Shown: positions 32,675-43,320, counted from the first letter of the stretch. The stretch: DNA of 64,000 nucleotides from Cyclobacterium sp. SYSU L10401 (GCF_010993705.1 NZ_WOFO01000008.1:110112-174111); one strand, 5' to 3'. Notes: generated from the sequence alone by a model not told the origin. Made by a program: numbers and translations.

Positions 32675-35600
32675 TTAATGCTGGTGCTTTTCCACCCAAT
32701 TCCTGGCATTGATAAAAGCCAAAAGCCAGGGGCTAACCTCTCCGGATAAATATTCTTCCGGATAATAGGGCCAGTTCCAGGGGGCAAGAGACCGCTCAAT
32801 ATGCGGCATGATGGCCAGGTGCCTGCCGTTTTCAGAAACCAATCCCGCCACTGCATGATCAGAGCCATTGGGATTGCCGGGATAGCTGGTGTAGCTGTAG
32901 TTCATGCCCATGTGATAGGAAGATTTGTCCTGAGGCAGGTGAAATTTCCCCTCTCCATGCGCTACCCAGACTCCCAGACGGAGGCCTGACAAGGAGCCCA
33001 GCATGACGGATTCATTTTCCGGAATGCTCACATTCACAAAGGCTGACTCAAACTTATGGCTGTCATTATGCAGCATTTTGGTCTTTTGTGCGTGTTCCGG
33101 ATTCACCAGATCCAATGCCACCATCAGTTGACAGCCATTGCAAACCCCCAGGCTAAGGGTGTCTTTTCGGGCATAAAAATCATCCAATGCTTTTTTGGCT
33201 TTTTCATTGTACAGGAATGCACCCGCCCAGCCCTTTGCTGATCCCAGCACGTCAGAATTGGAAAATCCTCCAACAAACACGATCATGTTGACATCCTGCA
33301 GGTTTTCTCTTCCGGTTATCAGGTCGGTCATGTGCACATCCTTGACATCAAAGCCGGCCAGCCAGAGGGCATAAGCCATTTCCCGGTCTCCATTCACCCC
33401 TTTTTCCCTGATGATGGCTGCCTTGGTGCCGGTTGGACTTTTCCTAAGCGGGTCTAAGCCCAAAGACTGGTAGGTTCCCTGCCAGTTTTCCGGGAATGAG
33501 TACGCAAGGGGCTGCTTTTTGTAATGATCAAATCGCTCTCCGGCCAGTTTCTTTCCTGATTGTTGCTGGTCCAGCAAAAAAGAAGAACGGTACCAGGTAT
33601 CCCGTAGCGTGGGGAGGTCCCAACTTTTCTTTATGGCAGGAATTTCCACCCGAGCGGAAGTTTGAATGCTTGCAATTAAGGCGTAAGCGATACCTTTTTC
33701 TTTCAGGTAATTTTCAGCTTCCGATGAGGATGCTACCTGAAGCACTACACCCGGGTTTTCTGCAAACAAAGCTTTTACCGGGTCCTTTACCCTGAGGTTT
33801 TCCAGGTGGATGGTCAATCCGGTATTTTCATTGGGGAAACACATTTCCAACAGGGTAGTGACCAGCCCTCCTGATGAAATATCATGTCCGGCCAGGACCT
33901 TACCCTTTCGGATGAGTTCCTGTACGGTTTCAAAGGCTGAGGCGAAGTAATGTTCATCCTTGATATCAGGCGTTTCATTGCCGATTTTATTCAGGATTTG
34001 CGCAAAAGAACTGCCTCCCAATTTGGCTTCATCGCTGGAAAAGTCGATGTAAATCAGCCTGGAACCGGCTTCCGGCTTGATGGTAGGAGACAGGATTTTG
34101 CGGATGTCCTCACATTCCCCTACTGTAGAAATAATCACTGTGCCGGGCGAATATACTGTTTTCCCATCCGGGTATTTTTGGGTCATGGAAAGGGAGTCCT
34201 TACCGGTTGGAATGTTGATGCCCAGTTGGATGGCAAAATCGCTGGCTGCGGCTACTGCCCGGTACAGGCGGTCATTTTCTCCCGGGTTTTTTGCCGGCCA
34301 CATCCAGTTGGCACTCAGGGATACGGCCTTCAGCCCGCCTGTCAGCGGAGCGAAGAGCAGGTTGGTCAATGCTTCTGCAATGGCCAGTCGTGAACCCGCT
34401 TCAGGATTAGCCAGGGCAGCCACGGGTGCATGGCCGATGGAAGTGGCGATGCCCTTGTAACCGGAATAGTCCATGGCCATCACCGCTACATCATTCAGGG
34501 GCAATTGCAGGGGGCCGGTACTCTGCTGTTTGGCTACCCGGCCGGTGACCGAGCGGTCTACCTTATTGGTAAGCCAGTCTTTGCAAGCGACGGCTTCCAA
34601 TTGGAGAACCTGATTCAGGTAGTCCTCAATCCTACCGGTATCATAACTGAGAGCAGCAAAGGATGCGGTGGATTTTTGGTCTTCCAGAATGGTTTTGGGA
34701 GAAGATCCAAACATGTGGTTCAGGCTCCAGTCTATTGGTTTTTCTCCGGTCAGGCTGTTTTCGAAGGTAAAATTTAAATCACCGGTAGTTTCTCCGATTT
34801 CATAAAACGGAGCCCTCTCCCTCAGCGCAATTTTGCGGATTTTCTCCAGTTTATTTTTGTCCAGGACCAGGCCCATTCTTTCCTGGGATTCATTACCCAC
34901 AATCTCTTTGGCGGAAAGGGTGGGGTCTCCCACGGGAAGCTTGTCCAGGTGAATGGTACCACCGGTTTCTTCTACCAGTTCGGAAAGGCAATTCAGGTGT
35001 CCTCCTGCTCCATGATCGTGGATAGAAAGGATGGGGTTGTCATCGCTCTCGGCCATGGCTCGGATCACGTTGGCCACTCTTTTCTGCATTTCAGGATTGG
35101 AGCGTTGTATGGCATTCAGTTCCAGGGTATGGCTGAGTTCCCCCGTATTGAGGGAAGATACGGCGCTTCCACCCATGCCGATACGGTAATTGTCTCCACC
35201 CATTAACACAATACTGTTTCCCTTTTCAGGTGATTTTTTCAAGCTGTACGGTGCCCTGGTAAAACCCACACCGCCTGCCAGCATGATCACCTTGTCAAAG
35301 CCCCAGTTTTTGCCCTGTTCCAGATGCTCAAAAGTCATCAGGCTGCCACAAATCAAGGGTTGGCCAAATTTATTTCCAAAATCGCTGGCCCCATTGGAAG
35401 CTTTGATCAGGATATCCATTGGACTTTGGTACAGCCATTTTCTGGCACCAGCATTTTTTTCCCATGCCCGGTCGGGAGCTGTTCTGGGATAGGAAGTCAT
35501 GTAGACGGCGGTTCCCGCCAAAGGTATGGATGCCGTACCTCCTGCCATCCTGTCCCTGATTTCACCACCGGAACCGGTAGCGGCCCCGTTAAAGGGCTCC

Positions 35601-36364
35601 ACTGTAGTAGGGAAATTATGTGTTTCGGCTTTCAGAGAGAGTACGGTATCGATTTCCTTTAGCGCAAAGAAATCAGGTTTATCCTGATTCAGGGGAGCAA
35701 ATTGCATTGCTTTTGGTCCTTTGACAAAGGCCACATTGTCCTTGTAGGCGGAAACAATACCATTTGGGTTGGTTGCTGCGGTTTTTTTAATCAACTGGAA
35801 AAGTGACAGGTCTTGTTCCTTACCGTCTATGATAAAGGTACCGTTAAAAATCTTGTGCCGGCAATGTTCCGAATTGACCTGGCTGAAGCCAAAGACCTCA
35901 CTATCCGTGAGGGGCCGGTTCATAGATTGGCTGATTCCTTCGAGGTAAGTAATTTCCTCTGCACTGAGTGCCAGGCCTTCCTTTTCATTGTAAGCAGCAA
36001 TATCTTCGATAAACAGTATGGGGTCCGGCTTTTTTTCGATGAAAAACAAGTCCTGGTCCAATTTTTTATACAATCGCTGCAGCATGGGGTCCATAGAATT
36101 CCCGGCTGTCCAGGGGTAAAAAGCTTCAATTCTAAGGATTCCCCTGATTCCCATGTTTTCACAAATCTCAACGGCATTCGTAGACCAGGGAGTGACCATT
36201 TCTTTTCTTGGCCCCACATACTCGCCGGTTAGGTTGTTCTGGTCGAGCCAGGTAGCATCGCCGAACAGCCAGGTTAATTTTTGAAAGTCCTCATATTCCA
36301 AATTTTGGCGGGTTTCAAGGGCATAAATTGTTTTTTCAGGAGATTGAAAAAAGAAAATTTTCAT
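32675..36364 (-). CDS. purL: Phosphoribosylformylglycinamidine synthase (large single-chain type)
   Basis: A 1229-residue FGAM synthase, the fourth step of purine synthesis (FGAR + glutamine + ATP to FGAM). It is the large fused form with an N-terminal PurS-like part, two AIRS-type synthetase units and a C-terminal glutaminase. Visible marks: NSEHCRHKIFNG (active-site His), FPTTVEPFNGAATGSGGEIRD, GKDSLSMTQKYPDGK, HDISSGGL, and glutaminase motifs SLGVCNGCQLM (nucleophile Cys) and HGEGKFHLP plus the final His/Glu. The length fits the E. coli-type (~1295) somewhat shortened. It is a single gene with a TACCTTTG promoter element and a strong terminator. Confidence 0.97.
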   Translation of the reverse strand: MKIFFFQSPEKTIYALETRQNLEYEDFQKLTWLFGDATWLDQNNLTGEYVGPRKEMVTPWSTNAVEICENMGIRGILRIEAFYPWTAGNSMDPMLQRLYKKLDQDLFFIEKKPDPILFIEDIAAYNEKEGLALSAEEITYLEGISQSMNRPLTDSEVFGFSQVNSEHCRHKIFNGTFIIDGKEQDLSLFQLIKKTAATNPNGIVSAYKDNVAFVKGPKAMQFAPLNQDKPDFFALKEIDTVLSLKAETHNFPTTVEPFNGAATGSGGEIRDRMAGGTASIPLAGTAVYMTSYPRTAPDRAWEKNAGARKWLYQSPMDILIKASNGASDFGNKFGQPLICGSLMTFEHLEQGKNWGFDKVIMLAGGVGFTRAPYSLKKSPEKGNSIVLMGGDNYRIGMGGSAVSSLNTGELSHTLELNAIQRSNPEMQKRVANVIRAMAESDDNPILSIHDHGAGGHLNCLSELVEETGGTIHLDKLPVGDPTLSAKEIVGNESQERMGLVLDKNKLEKIRKIALRERAPFYEIGETTGDLNFTFENSLTGEKPIDWSLNHMFGSSPKTILEDQKSTASFAALSYDTGRIEDYLNQVLQLEAVACKDWLTNKVDRSVTGRVAKQQSTGPLQLPLNDVAVMAMDYSGYKGIATSIGHAPVAALANPEAGSRLAIAEALTNLLFAPLTGGLKAVSLSANWMWPAKNPGENDRLYRAVAAASDFAIQLGINIPTGKDSLSMTQKYPDGKTVYSPGTVIISTVGECEDIRKILSPTIKPEAGSRLIYIDFSSDEAKLGGSSFAQILNKIGNETPDIKDEHYFASAFETVQELIRKGKVLAGHDISSGGLVTTLLEMCFPNENTGLTIHLENLRVKDPVKALFAENPGVVLQVASSSEAENYLKEKGIAYALIASIQTSARVEIPAIKKSWDLPTLRDTWYRSSFLLDQQQSGKKLAGERFDHYKKQPLAYSFPENWQGTYQSLGLDPLRKSPTGTKAAIIREKGVNGDREMAYALWLAGFDVKDVHMTDLITGRENLQDVNMIVFVGGFSNSDVLGSAKGWAGAFLYNEKAKKALDDFYARKDTLSLGVCNGCQLMVALDLVNPEHAQKTKMLHNDSHKFESAFVNVSIPENESVMLGSLSGLRLGVWVAHGEGKFHLPQDKSSYHMGMNYSYTSYPGNPNGSDHAVAGLVSENGRHLAIMPHIERSLAPWNWPYYPEEYLSGEVSPWLLAFINARNWVEKHQH

Positions 36365-36392
36365 AGGAGAATCAATAGCTATTTAGAAAGCA

Positions 36393-36400
36393 CAAAGGTA
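36393..36400 (-). promoter_or_regulatory. Probable -7 element TACCTTTG for purL
   Basis: The minus strand reads TACCTTTG, a perfect TAnnTTTG match, 29 bases ahead of the purL ATG. The -33 region has no exact TTTG at the standard distance. Confidence 0.45.
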
Positions 36401-36731
36401 CAAAATTGCTTTTGAAAATTACTGGCCATATTTAGAGTAAACTGTTTGCGGACTACAAGAAAATGTCCGTTTTCGTATAGTTTGGAAGAAGAGCTGTTCA
36501 TTTTTGAACAGATTGATAGGAAGTCCATGCCTGGTGGGAGATTTTATTTGAAGATCCTGGCAGCCTTTTTTAGTCGAAATGCCAGGTTGTTTTGAGGGAT
36601 AAGGATAATGTATCCTGCATTTAAGTACTTATTTTGTTGAAGAGGAAAAATAATTCATTTAATTTTGGGAAAACTTTGAACCTTTTGAAAGTTTCCTGAG
36701 TTTTTTGGCAAGATGTTTATAGAGGTATAAT

Positions 36732-37334
36732 TTGGAAACGAAAAAGAAAATAATTGAGGTAGCACTGGAGCAGTTTCTGGTTTACGGAATCAGGGCCGTA
36801 ACCATGGATGAAATCGCAAGGCAGGTAGGGATGTCTAAAAAGACCCTTTATGAGGAATTTTCCAGTAAAGAGGATTTGGTGAATGCCTCCTTTGAAGTGG
36901 CCCTCAAAGAAGATGAGTGTGCATTTGATAAAATGATGGAGCAGGATGAAGGGGTAATTGATCATTTATTGCGGATGACCCGATATCTGAGGGAAAGGTT
37001 TTCCAGTATGAATCCCTTATTGATGCATGAAATTCAACGGTTTTATCCCAAATGTTGGAAAAAACTCGAAGAATTTAAAAGGGAGCATGCCTGGAAAGGC
37101 ATTGTGGAGGTACTTGAAAAGGGGAAGCAGTCAGGAGATTTCAGGAGTGAAATCAATTCAGAGATATTGGCTTTTATGCGCTTGGAGCAAATTACCAGTT
37201 CTTTTTCCGGGAATGTTCCCGGTGGCAAATACAGTCTGCTGGAATACCACTTACAGATTGTAGATCATTTTATTCATGGGATACTGACGGAACAAGGAAG
37301 GACGACTTATTATAATAAACTCAGCAATCAGTAA
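36732..37334 (+). CDS. TetR/AcrR family transcriptional regulator
   Basis: A 200-residue TetR-type repressor. The helix-turn-helix is around 17-45 (RAVTMDEIARQVGMSKKTLY then EEFSSKEDLV). The start is TTG at 36732, with an AGAGG ribosome-binding sequence 6 bases ahead; the first in-frame ATG would cut into the DNA-binding domain. The C-terminal ligand-binding part has no recognisable signature. It is the first gene of the tolC-mfp-rnd operon (10 bases to the next start), so it probably represses that efflux system and senses one of its substrates. Confidence 0.9.
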   Translation: METKKKIIEVALEQFLVYGIRAVTMDEIARQVGMSKKTLYEEFSSKEDLVNASFEVALKEDECAFDKMMEQDEGVIDHLLRMTRYLRERFSSMNPLLMHEIQRFYPKCWKKLEEFKREHAWKGIVEVLEKGKQSGDFRSEINSEILAFMRLEQITSSFSGNVPGGKYSLLEYHLQIVDHFIHGILTEQGRTTYYNKLSNQ

Positions 37335-37344
37335 ATATAGTTAT

Positions 37345-38751
37345 ATGAATTTTATAAAAATACTTCTCTTTTCAATGATTTTTGTTTTTGGGTTTGGATC
37401 AATTCCCATGTATGGACAAGAGGTAACGATGACTTTAAGTGAAAGCATTACCTATGCCTTAGAGAACAACGTTGATGTAAAGAATGCCCAATTGGAAACT
37501 TTGATTTCAAAGGCAACAATAGGGGAACAAACATCTCAAGGTCTTCCTCAAATCAACAGTACCCTGGAGTTAACTAAAAATGTGCAACCACCATTAATCA
37601 TTTTGCCTGCAGAGGCAGGATCGGTAATTGGAGGCGGAGATGGAAATGGTGGTGGAAACGGTGGGGGAGCCCCACCACCAGATGACACCCCAAGTGATGT
37701 TACAGTGATCCCATTTGCGGTAAACTTTCAATCCAGTTTGACTACTACCGTTGAACAGATGATTTTTAACGGAAGTTATTTTGTTGGTCTACGGGCAGCA
37801 AAAACATTGAAGGAGTTGACCGATTATGACAAAGAAAAGGCTGAGCTCGACGTAATTGAAGCAGTAAAAAAGGCTTATTTCACGGTGTTGGTCAATGAAG
37901 AACGCAGCCGTTTGGTAGCGGCAAATCTAGAGAGGTTAGAACAGCTACTCAGCGAAACCACTGCGCTTTTCGAAGAGGGATTTGTAGAAAAATTGGATGT
38001 CTCCCGGATAAAGGTTCAGTTGAATAACCTTCAGACAGATTTTGATAAAGCCATAACTGCCGCTAAAGTAAGCAGGTACTTATTAAAAATTCAAATGGGA
38101 ATGCCATTAGAGATGGAACTTGTATTGGAGGAGTCTCTTCAGGAATACAACAATGAGGATAATGGATTTTATTCAACGCTTGAAGCAGAAATGCTCAATC
38201 GGGTGGAAATTTTTCAACTTGACAAAAACATTGAATTGGCGACTTTGGATTTAAAAAACAACCAGGTACAATATATCCCTAATTTTTCAGCCTTTGGAAC
38301 CTTTCAACGGGTCACAGGTGCCCAGGATTTCAGAAATGTTTACCAGGCAGACCGCTGGTTTTCCTCTTCCTTTGTTGGATTAAGGCTTACCATCCCTATT
38401 TTTGACGGGTTAAGAAAGAGCTATGTTATCCAAAGCAACAGGTTGCAGATCAGACAATTGGAGAATGCAAAATTTAATACACTTCAAAATATTAAACTGG
38501 AAGAATTCCAGGCGAAGGCTACGCTGAAAAATAGTCTTAAAGCATTGGAGGTACAGAAAGAAAACAGGGTATTGGCCAAAGAGGTATTTGACATGACTAA
38601 TATCAAATATCAGGAAGGCGTTGGGTCGAATTTGGAAGTGGTTGAAGCTGATGCTGCCTTAAAAGAGGCGGAAACTAATTATTATGCAGCACTTTATGAC
38701 GCATTAATCGCAAAAGTGGATCTGGAAAAGGCATTGGGAATTTTAAAGTAA
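37345..38751 (+). CDS. TolC family outer-membrane efflux channel
   Basis: A 468-residue exported protein (signal peptide 1-~24, ending MYGQ) with the two repeated TolC helical halves: LSESITYALENNVDVKNAQ at the start of the first and QLDKNIELATLDLKNNQVQY in the second. An unusual insert of glycine, asparagine and proline runs from about 93 to 115 (GGGDGNGGGNGGGAPPP), where the beta-barrel strands are expected; it is likely a surface or periplasmic loop. This gene codes for the exit duct of the RND pump whose other parts are encoded by the next two genes. The gene after it starts 23 bases on. Confidence 0.92.
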   Translation: MNFIKILLFSMIFVFGFGSIPMYGQEVTMTLSESITYALENNVDVKNAQLETLISKATIGEQTSQGLPQINSTLELTKNVQPPLIILPAEAGSVIGGGDGNGGGNGGGAPPPDDTPSDVTVIPFAVNFQSSLTTTVEQMIFNGSYFVGLRAAKTLKELTDYDKEKAELDVIEAVKKAYFTVLVNEERSRLVAANLERLEQLLSETTALFEEGFVEKLDVSRIKVQLNNLQTDFDKAITAAKVSRYLLKIQMGMPLEMELVLEESLQEYNNEDNGFYSTLEAEMLNRVEIFQLDKNIELATLDLKNNQVQYIPNFSAFGTFQRVTGAQDFRNVYQADRWFSSSFVGLRLTIPIFDGLRKSYVIQSNRLQIRQLENAKFNTLQNIKLEEFQAKATLKNSLKALEVQKENRVLAKEVFDMTNIKYQEGVGSNLEVVEADAALKEAETNYYAALYDALIAKVDLEKALGILK

Positions 38752-38774
38752 AAAAAAAGGATACCAAATATTTT

Positions 38775-39905
38775 ATGAAAAATACAATCACGTTTTTAAC
38801 ACTTGCCCTGCTGATCGGGGTAGTTTCCTGCTCCGAGCCAAAAGACGAGCTGGCAGAAAAAAAAGACCAACTGGAGGCTTACAAATCAGAAGCCACTGCA
38901 TTGAAAACTTCCATTGAGGAACTGGAAGATGAAATTTCCCGATTGGACCCCGAGTTCCGAAAGAATCAGCGTAAATCCGTATTGATTACCACTGCACAGC
39001 CCGGGCGAGGAAATTTCGAACATTACGTAGAGGTGACCGGCTCCGTGCTGTCCAAAAAGAACGTCAATATCAGTGCAGAGCTTTCCGGTAGAATTGAGGA
39101 AATCGTTACCCGTGAAGGCATGTCTGTGAAAAAAGGGCAGGTGATTGCCAGCATAGATGCAGAATCTGTCGAGAGAAGTATAGCTGAAATTCAGACCCAA
39201 TTGGACCTGGCGCGGACGGTTTTCGAAAAGCAGGAGCGGCTTTGGAATCAGCAAATAGGCACGGAAATGCAATACCTGGAGGCAAAAAACCGGATGGAAA
39301 CACTGGAAAAAAACCTGTCATCTCTGGAACTGCAAAGGGACAGGACCACAGTGCGGGCCCCTTTCAATGGCACCGTAGAAGAATTGCTGGTTAGGGTAGG
39401 CGAATTGGTACAGCCTGGTTCTCCTATAGTCAATATGATAGGTGAAGATGACTTGTTTATAGAGGGAGACATTTCTGAAAGGTACATCGGTATCCTGGAT
39501 CAGGGAGATTCGGTAAGTATCCGCTTTCCCTCTATCGACAAATCCCTGAAAACCAAAGTGAGCGCCATAGGTAGCGTGATCAATCCGGATAACCGGACCT
39601 TTAAGGTGGAAGTGTTTTTGCCCAAAATGGAAAACGTAAAGCCCAATATGCTTTCGGTGTTGAACATTCAGGATTATGAAAATCCCGAGGCAGTGACGGT
39701 ACCCACTTACCTGATCCTACAGGACAATAAGGGAAGTTATGTGTTTGTAGTGGAAGAGGGCATGGCCAGGAAAAAATATGTAGAGAGAGGCATGACCTAT
39801 CAGGGTGAAACCGAAATACTATCAGGACTGGATGGTTCTGAAACACTGGTAGACAAAGGTTTCAGGGAAGTAGGAGATAATTTTAATGTAAACATTGCAT
39901 CATAA
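38775..39905 (+). CDS. RND efflux periplasmic adaptor (MFP) lipoprotein
   Basis: A 376-residue membrane fusion protein. The lipoprotein signal MKNTITFLTLALLIGVVSC is followed by a predicted coiled coil (about residues 27-60, LAEKKDQLEAYKSEATALK). Then come the lipoyl/barrel-sandwich half motifs (RIEEIVTREGMSVKKGQVI), the helical hairpin and RAPFNGTVEELLVRVGELV. It links the RND pump to TolC in the periplasm. The coiled coil in front of the usual domains is a common Bacteroidota variant. It overlaps the RND start region and is co-transcribed. Confidence 0.93.
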   Translation: MKNTITFLTLALLIGVVSCSEPKDELAEKKDQLEAYKSEATALKTSIEELEDEISRLDPEFRKNQRKSVLITTAQPGRGNFEHYVEVTGSVLSKKNVNISAELSGRIEEIVTREGMSVKKGQVIASIDAESVERSIAEIQTQLDLARTVFEKQERLWNQQIGTEMQYLEAKNRMETLEKNLSSLELQRDRTTVRAPFNGTVEELLVRVGELVQPGSPIVNMIGEDDLFIEGDISERYIGILDQGDSVSIRFPSIDKSLKTKVSAIGSVINPDNRTFKVEVFLPKMENVKPNMLSVLNIQDYENPEAVTVPTYLILQDNKGSYVFVVEEGMARKKYVERGMTYQGETEILSGLDGSETLVDKGFREVGDNFNVNIAS

Positions 39906-39912
39906 GGCATTT

Positions 39913-42900
39913 ATGGATACAGAAAACACACCAAAAAAAGGCCTGATCAGGGAATTTGGCATATCTACGCTTTCGGTAAACAACCGTACCAGTGTGGTGA
40001 TCCTCACTTTGATCATCACATTTTTAGGCATGTATGCCTACCGGACCATGCCCAAGGAAAGTTTTCCGGAAATCGTGATACCCACCGTCTATGTGGGTAC
40101 TGCGTATCCGGGTAATTCTCCCGTGGATATGGAAAACCTGATCACCAGGCCCATAGAAAAAGAACTTAAATCGATCAACAATTTGAAAGATGTGAGTTCC
40201 ACCTCTATTCAGGATTTTTCATCCATTGTGGTAGAGTTCAATCCCAATGTGGACATTTCAAAAGCCCTACAGGATGTAAAAGATGCCGTAGACAAGGCCA
40301 AAAGTGAATTGCCCTCAGACCTGGACAGGGATCCGGATGTATTGGAAATCAATACCTCGGAGTTTCCCATCATGAACGTGAATATTTCCGGTAACTATAC
40401 CGAGCAGGAACTGAAAAAATACGGCGAATTTCTGGAGGATGAAATCGAGAAGCTAACGGAAATTTCCAGTGCAGATCTTGGTGGTACGATTGAAAGGGAG
40501 ATTCAGATCAATGCTGACTTGTATAAAATGGAAGCCAATGGGGTTACCTTTTCGGACATTTCAGGCGCAGTAGCGGATGAGAATGTCACCATCTCCGGCG
40601 GCAATATCCTTTCCGGCGATTACCGAAGGACCTTGCGCATCGCAGGCGAATTTACGGATCCCATGCAATTGGAGGATGTAATCGTCAAGACAGAAAATAA
40701 CAAAATAGTTTACCTCAGGGACGTAGCGTCCGTGGCGGATACCTACAAAGAGCGGGAAAGTTATGCCAGAAGCAACAAACTTCCCGTGGTTACCATCAAT
40801 GTTGTCAAAAGAAGTGGAGAAAACCTGCTGGATGCATCGGACAAAATCAAGGATTTGATAGAAGATGTTAAAACCAATCGGTTTCCGGAGGACCTGGAGG
40901 TAAGCATTACCAACGACCAGTCCAAGGCTACCCGATCCCAGGTGGATAATTTGGAGAACAGTATTGTTTCAGGGGTGATCCTGGTAGTACTGGTACTGAT
41001 GTTTTTTCTGGGTTTCAGGAATGCCTTGTTTGTGGGTATAGCGATTCCCTTGTCCATGTTTATTTCCTTTTTGGTGCTCAATTCCCTTGGAGTCACCCTG
41101 AATTTGATGGTTTTGTTTTCCCTGATCCTTGCGTTGGGTATGTTGGTGGACAATGGTATTGTGGTAGTAGAAAATATCTACCGTTTGATGCAGGAAGGAA
41201 AGTCAGCAGTCCGGGCAGCAAAAGAAGGGGTAGGAGAGGTCGCCTGGCCCATCATTACCTCTACAGCTACTACACTTGCGGCATTTCTTCCCCTGGCATT
41301 CTGGGACGATATCATCGGGGAGTTTATGAAATACCTTCCCATTACGCTGATCATCGTATTGTCTTCCTCTCTTTTTGTGGCTTTGGTCATCAATCCTGTG
41401 TTGACTGCCCTGTACATGAAAGTTCAGGATGTAGACAAAAAGAAGCCGGTTCAAAAACCCATGATCGTGGCAGCAGTACTCACTTCCATGGCCATCATAT
41501 GTTACTTTGCCAGCTGGATAGCCTTGGGCAACCTGTTGTTTCTGGGAGCCCTTTTGACAATTTTCAATGTTTTTGCCCTAAGAAAAGCCATCCGCTGGTT
41601 TCAAAATGTGTTTTTGGTCCAATTGGAATCCTTGTATGAGAAAACCCTGTATTTTGCGCTGAAGGGATTCAAGCCTTACTTGTTTTTTGGAGGAACGATC
41701 GTATTGCTCATAGTTTCCCTGGTATTACTTTATGTCAGGGCACCTAAAATCCTCTTTTTTCCGGACAACCAACCTGCCCTGGTGAGCATTTATATGGAGA
41801 AGCCCATAGGTACGGATATCGAGGCTACCAATGAATTTGTTCACCAACTGGAGGACGATTTATTTGAACTTCTGGAACCCTATGATAACATCATAGAGTC
41901 CGTCATTACTCAGGTTGGGGAAGGAACGGGGGATCCGCTGGAGGGTCCCAGCCAGGCAAAGACCCCGCACAAGGCGAAAATTACCATCGGATTTGTGGAG
42001 TATCAGTTTAGGGAAGGCGTGAATACCAATGAAGTCATGGAGAAAATCCGGAACCTTGCAGAAGGGTATCCCGGGGTATTGGTAACGGTGGATAAACAAA
42101 GAAATGGCCCCCCTGTAGGGAAACCCATCAACATTGAAGTAAGCGGAGAGAATTTTGACCAGTTGATCAGCTATGTGAACCAAATGCGGGAACATATCAA
42201 TGAATCCGGAATCGAGGGAATTGAAGAACTGAAGACTGACCTGGAACTGGGAAATCCGGAGCTGATCATCGACATTGATCGTGAAAAGGCCAGGAGATTC
42301 GGTTTGTCTACTTCCACCATTGCCAATGAATTGCGAACGGCCTTGTTTGGATTGGAGGTTTCTAAATATAAAGAAGGAGAGGATGATTATCCCATACAAT
42401 TGCGCTTGTCAAATGAGTTTCGGTACGACATAGGGGCTTTATTGAACAAGAAAATCAGTTTCAGGGACAAGTTTGGCAACCAAAAGGAAATCCCCATATC
42501 CTCCGTGGCCAGTCTGGAATACAGCTCTACTTATGGTTCGGTGAAGCGAAAAGACCTGGAAAGGGTGATTACATTGTTTTCCAATGTCAATGATGGTTTT
42601 AATGCAACAGAAATCAATAATGGAATCAAGCGCCTGATGCAGGACTTTGAGGTGCCCGAAGGCATAGATGTGAGCTTTACCGGGGAGCAGGAAGAACAAG
42701 CCAAATCGGCTGAATTTCTTACCAGGGCTTTGATTATTTCCATTTCCCTGATATTCCTGATTATTGTGGCACAGTTTAATTCGGTTACCACCCCATTTAT
42801 CATCATGGGTTCTGTGGTTTTTAGCACCATTGGTGTCTTTTTGGGATTGCTGGCCTTCAATATGGATTTTGTGATCATCATGACAGGTATTGGGATCATT

Positions 42901-43320
42901 TCCCTGGCCGGTGTGGTGGTAAACAACGCCATTGTATTAATTGATTATACCAACCTGGTCAGGATGAGAAAAAGAGAGGAACTGGATATTCCGGAAGAGG
43001 GATTTTTATCCAAAGAAGATCTCCTGGACAGCATTATTCAGGGAGGTAAAATCAGGTTGCGACCCGTATTACTGACAGCGGTTACCACTGTATTGGGGTT
43101 GATTCCGCTGGCTCTGGGAATGAATATTGATTTCTATGGCTTGTTGTCTTCTTTTGACCCCAAATTTTACATTGGCGGAGACAATGCAGACTTCTGGGGA
43201 CCAATGGCCTGGACAGTAATATTTGGGCTAACCTTTGCAACCTTTTTAACGTTAGTAATAGTACCTGTCATGTATTTATTGGCAGACAAATTAAATGCAG
43301 TTGTTCGCAAGAGCAATTAA
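39913..43320 (+). CDS. RND family efflux permease (HAE1-like)
   Basis: A 1135-residue inner-membrane proton antiporter with 12 expected transmembrane helices and two large periplasmic loops. Start ATG 39913 has an AAGG 6-7 bases upstream; the frame also opens at a TTG at 39895 inside the mfp gene, which is less likely. Key stretches are TMPKESFPEIVIPTVYVGTA, FSLILALGMLVDNGIVVVEN (TM4 with the proton-relay Asp) and GIISLAGVVVNNAIVLIDY. It belongs to the HAE1-like drug/solvent group rather than the metal CzcA type, because the DET metal motifs are absent. It exports unknown compounds with the TolC and MFP partners, under the linked TetR. Confidence 0.93.
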   Translation: MDTENTPKKGLIREFGISTLSVNNRTSVVILTLIITFLGMYAYRTMPKESFPEIVIPTVYVGTAYPGNSPVDMENLITRPIEKELKSINNLKDVSSTSIQDFSSIVVEFNPNVDISKALQDVKDAVDKAKSELPSDLDRDPDVLEINTSEFPIMNVNISGNYTEQELKKYGEFLEDEIEKLTEISSADLGGTIEREIQINADLYKMEANGVTFSDISGAVADENVTISGGNILSGDYRRTLRIAGEFTDPMQLEDVIVKTENNKIVYLRDVASVADTYKERESYARSNKLPVVTINVVKRSGENLLDASDKIKDLIEDVKTNRFPEDLEVSITNDQSKATRSQVDNLENSIVSGVILVVLVLMFFLGFRNALFVGIAIPLSMFISFLVLNSLGVTLNLMVLFSLILALGMLVDNGIVVVENIYRLMQEGKSAVRAAKEGVGEVAWPIITSTATTLAAFLPLAFWDDIIGEFMKYLPITLIIVLSSSLFVALVINPVLTALYMKVQDVDKKKPVQKPMIVAAVLTSMAIICYFASWIALGNLLFLGALLTIFNVFALRKAIRWFQNVFLVQLESLYEKTLYFALKGFKPYLFFGGTIVLLIVSLVLLYVRAPKILFFPDNQPALVSIYMEKPIGTDIEATNEFVHQLEDDLFELLEPYDNIIESVITQVGEGTGDPLEGPSQAKTPHKAKITIGFVEYQFREGVNTNEVMEKIRNLAEGYPGVLVTVDKQRNGPPVGKPINIEVSGENFDQLISYVNQMREHINESGIEGIEELKTDLELGNPELIIDIDREKARRFGLSTSTIANELRTALFGLEVSKYKEGEDDYPIQLRLSNEFRYDIGALLNKKISFRDKFGNQKEIPISSVASLEYSSTYGSVKRKDLERVITLFSNVNDGFNATEINNGIKRLMQDFEVPEGIDVSFTGEQEEQAKSAEFLTRALIISISLIFLIIVAQFNSVTTPFIIMGSVVFSTIGVFLGLLAFNMDFVIIMTGIGIISLAGVVVNNAIVLIDYTNLVRMRKREELDIPEEGFLSKEDLLDSIIQGGKIRLRPVLLTAVTTVLGLIPLALGMNIDFYGLLSSFDPKFYIGGDNADFWGPMAWTVIFGLTFATFLTLVIVPVMYLLADKLNAVVRKSN

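Noticed and set aside
32482-32868. 128-residue minus-strand frame at the purL end
   Set aside because: Its first 190 bases lie within purL in another frame, it crosses the purL terminator, and it has no recognisable motif.
41860-42399. 179-residue frame antisense to the RND permease gene
   Set aside because: Contained in the permease gene; no motif.
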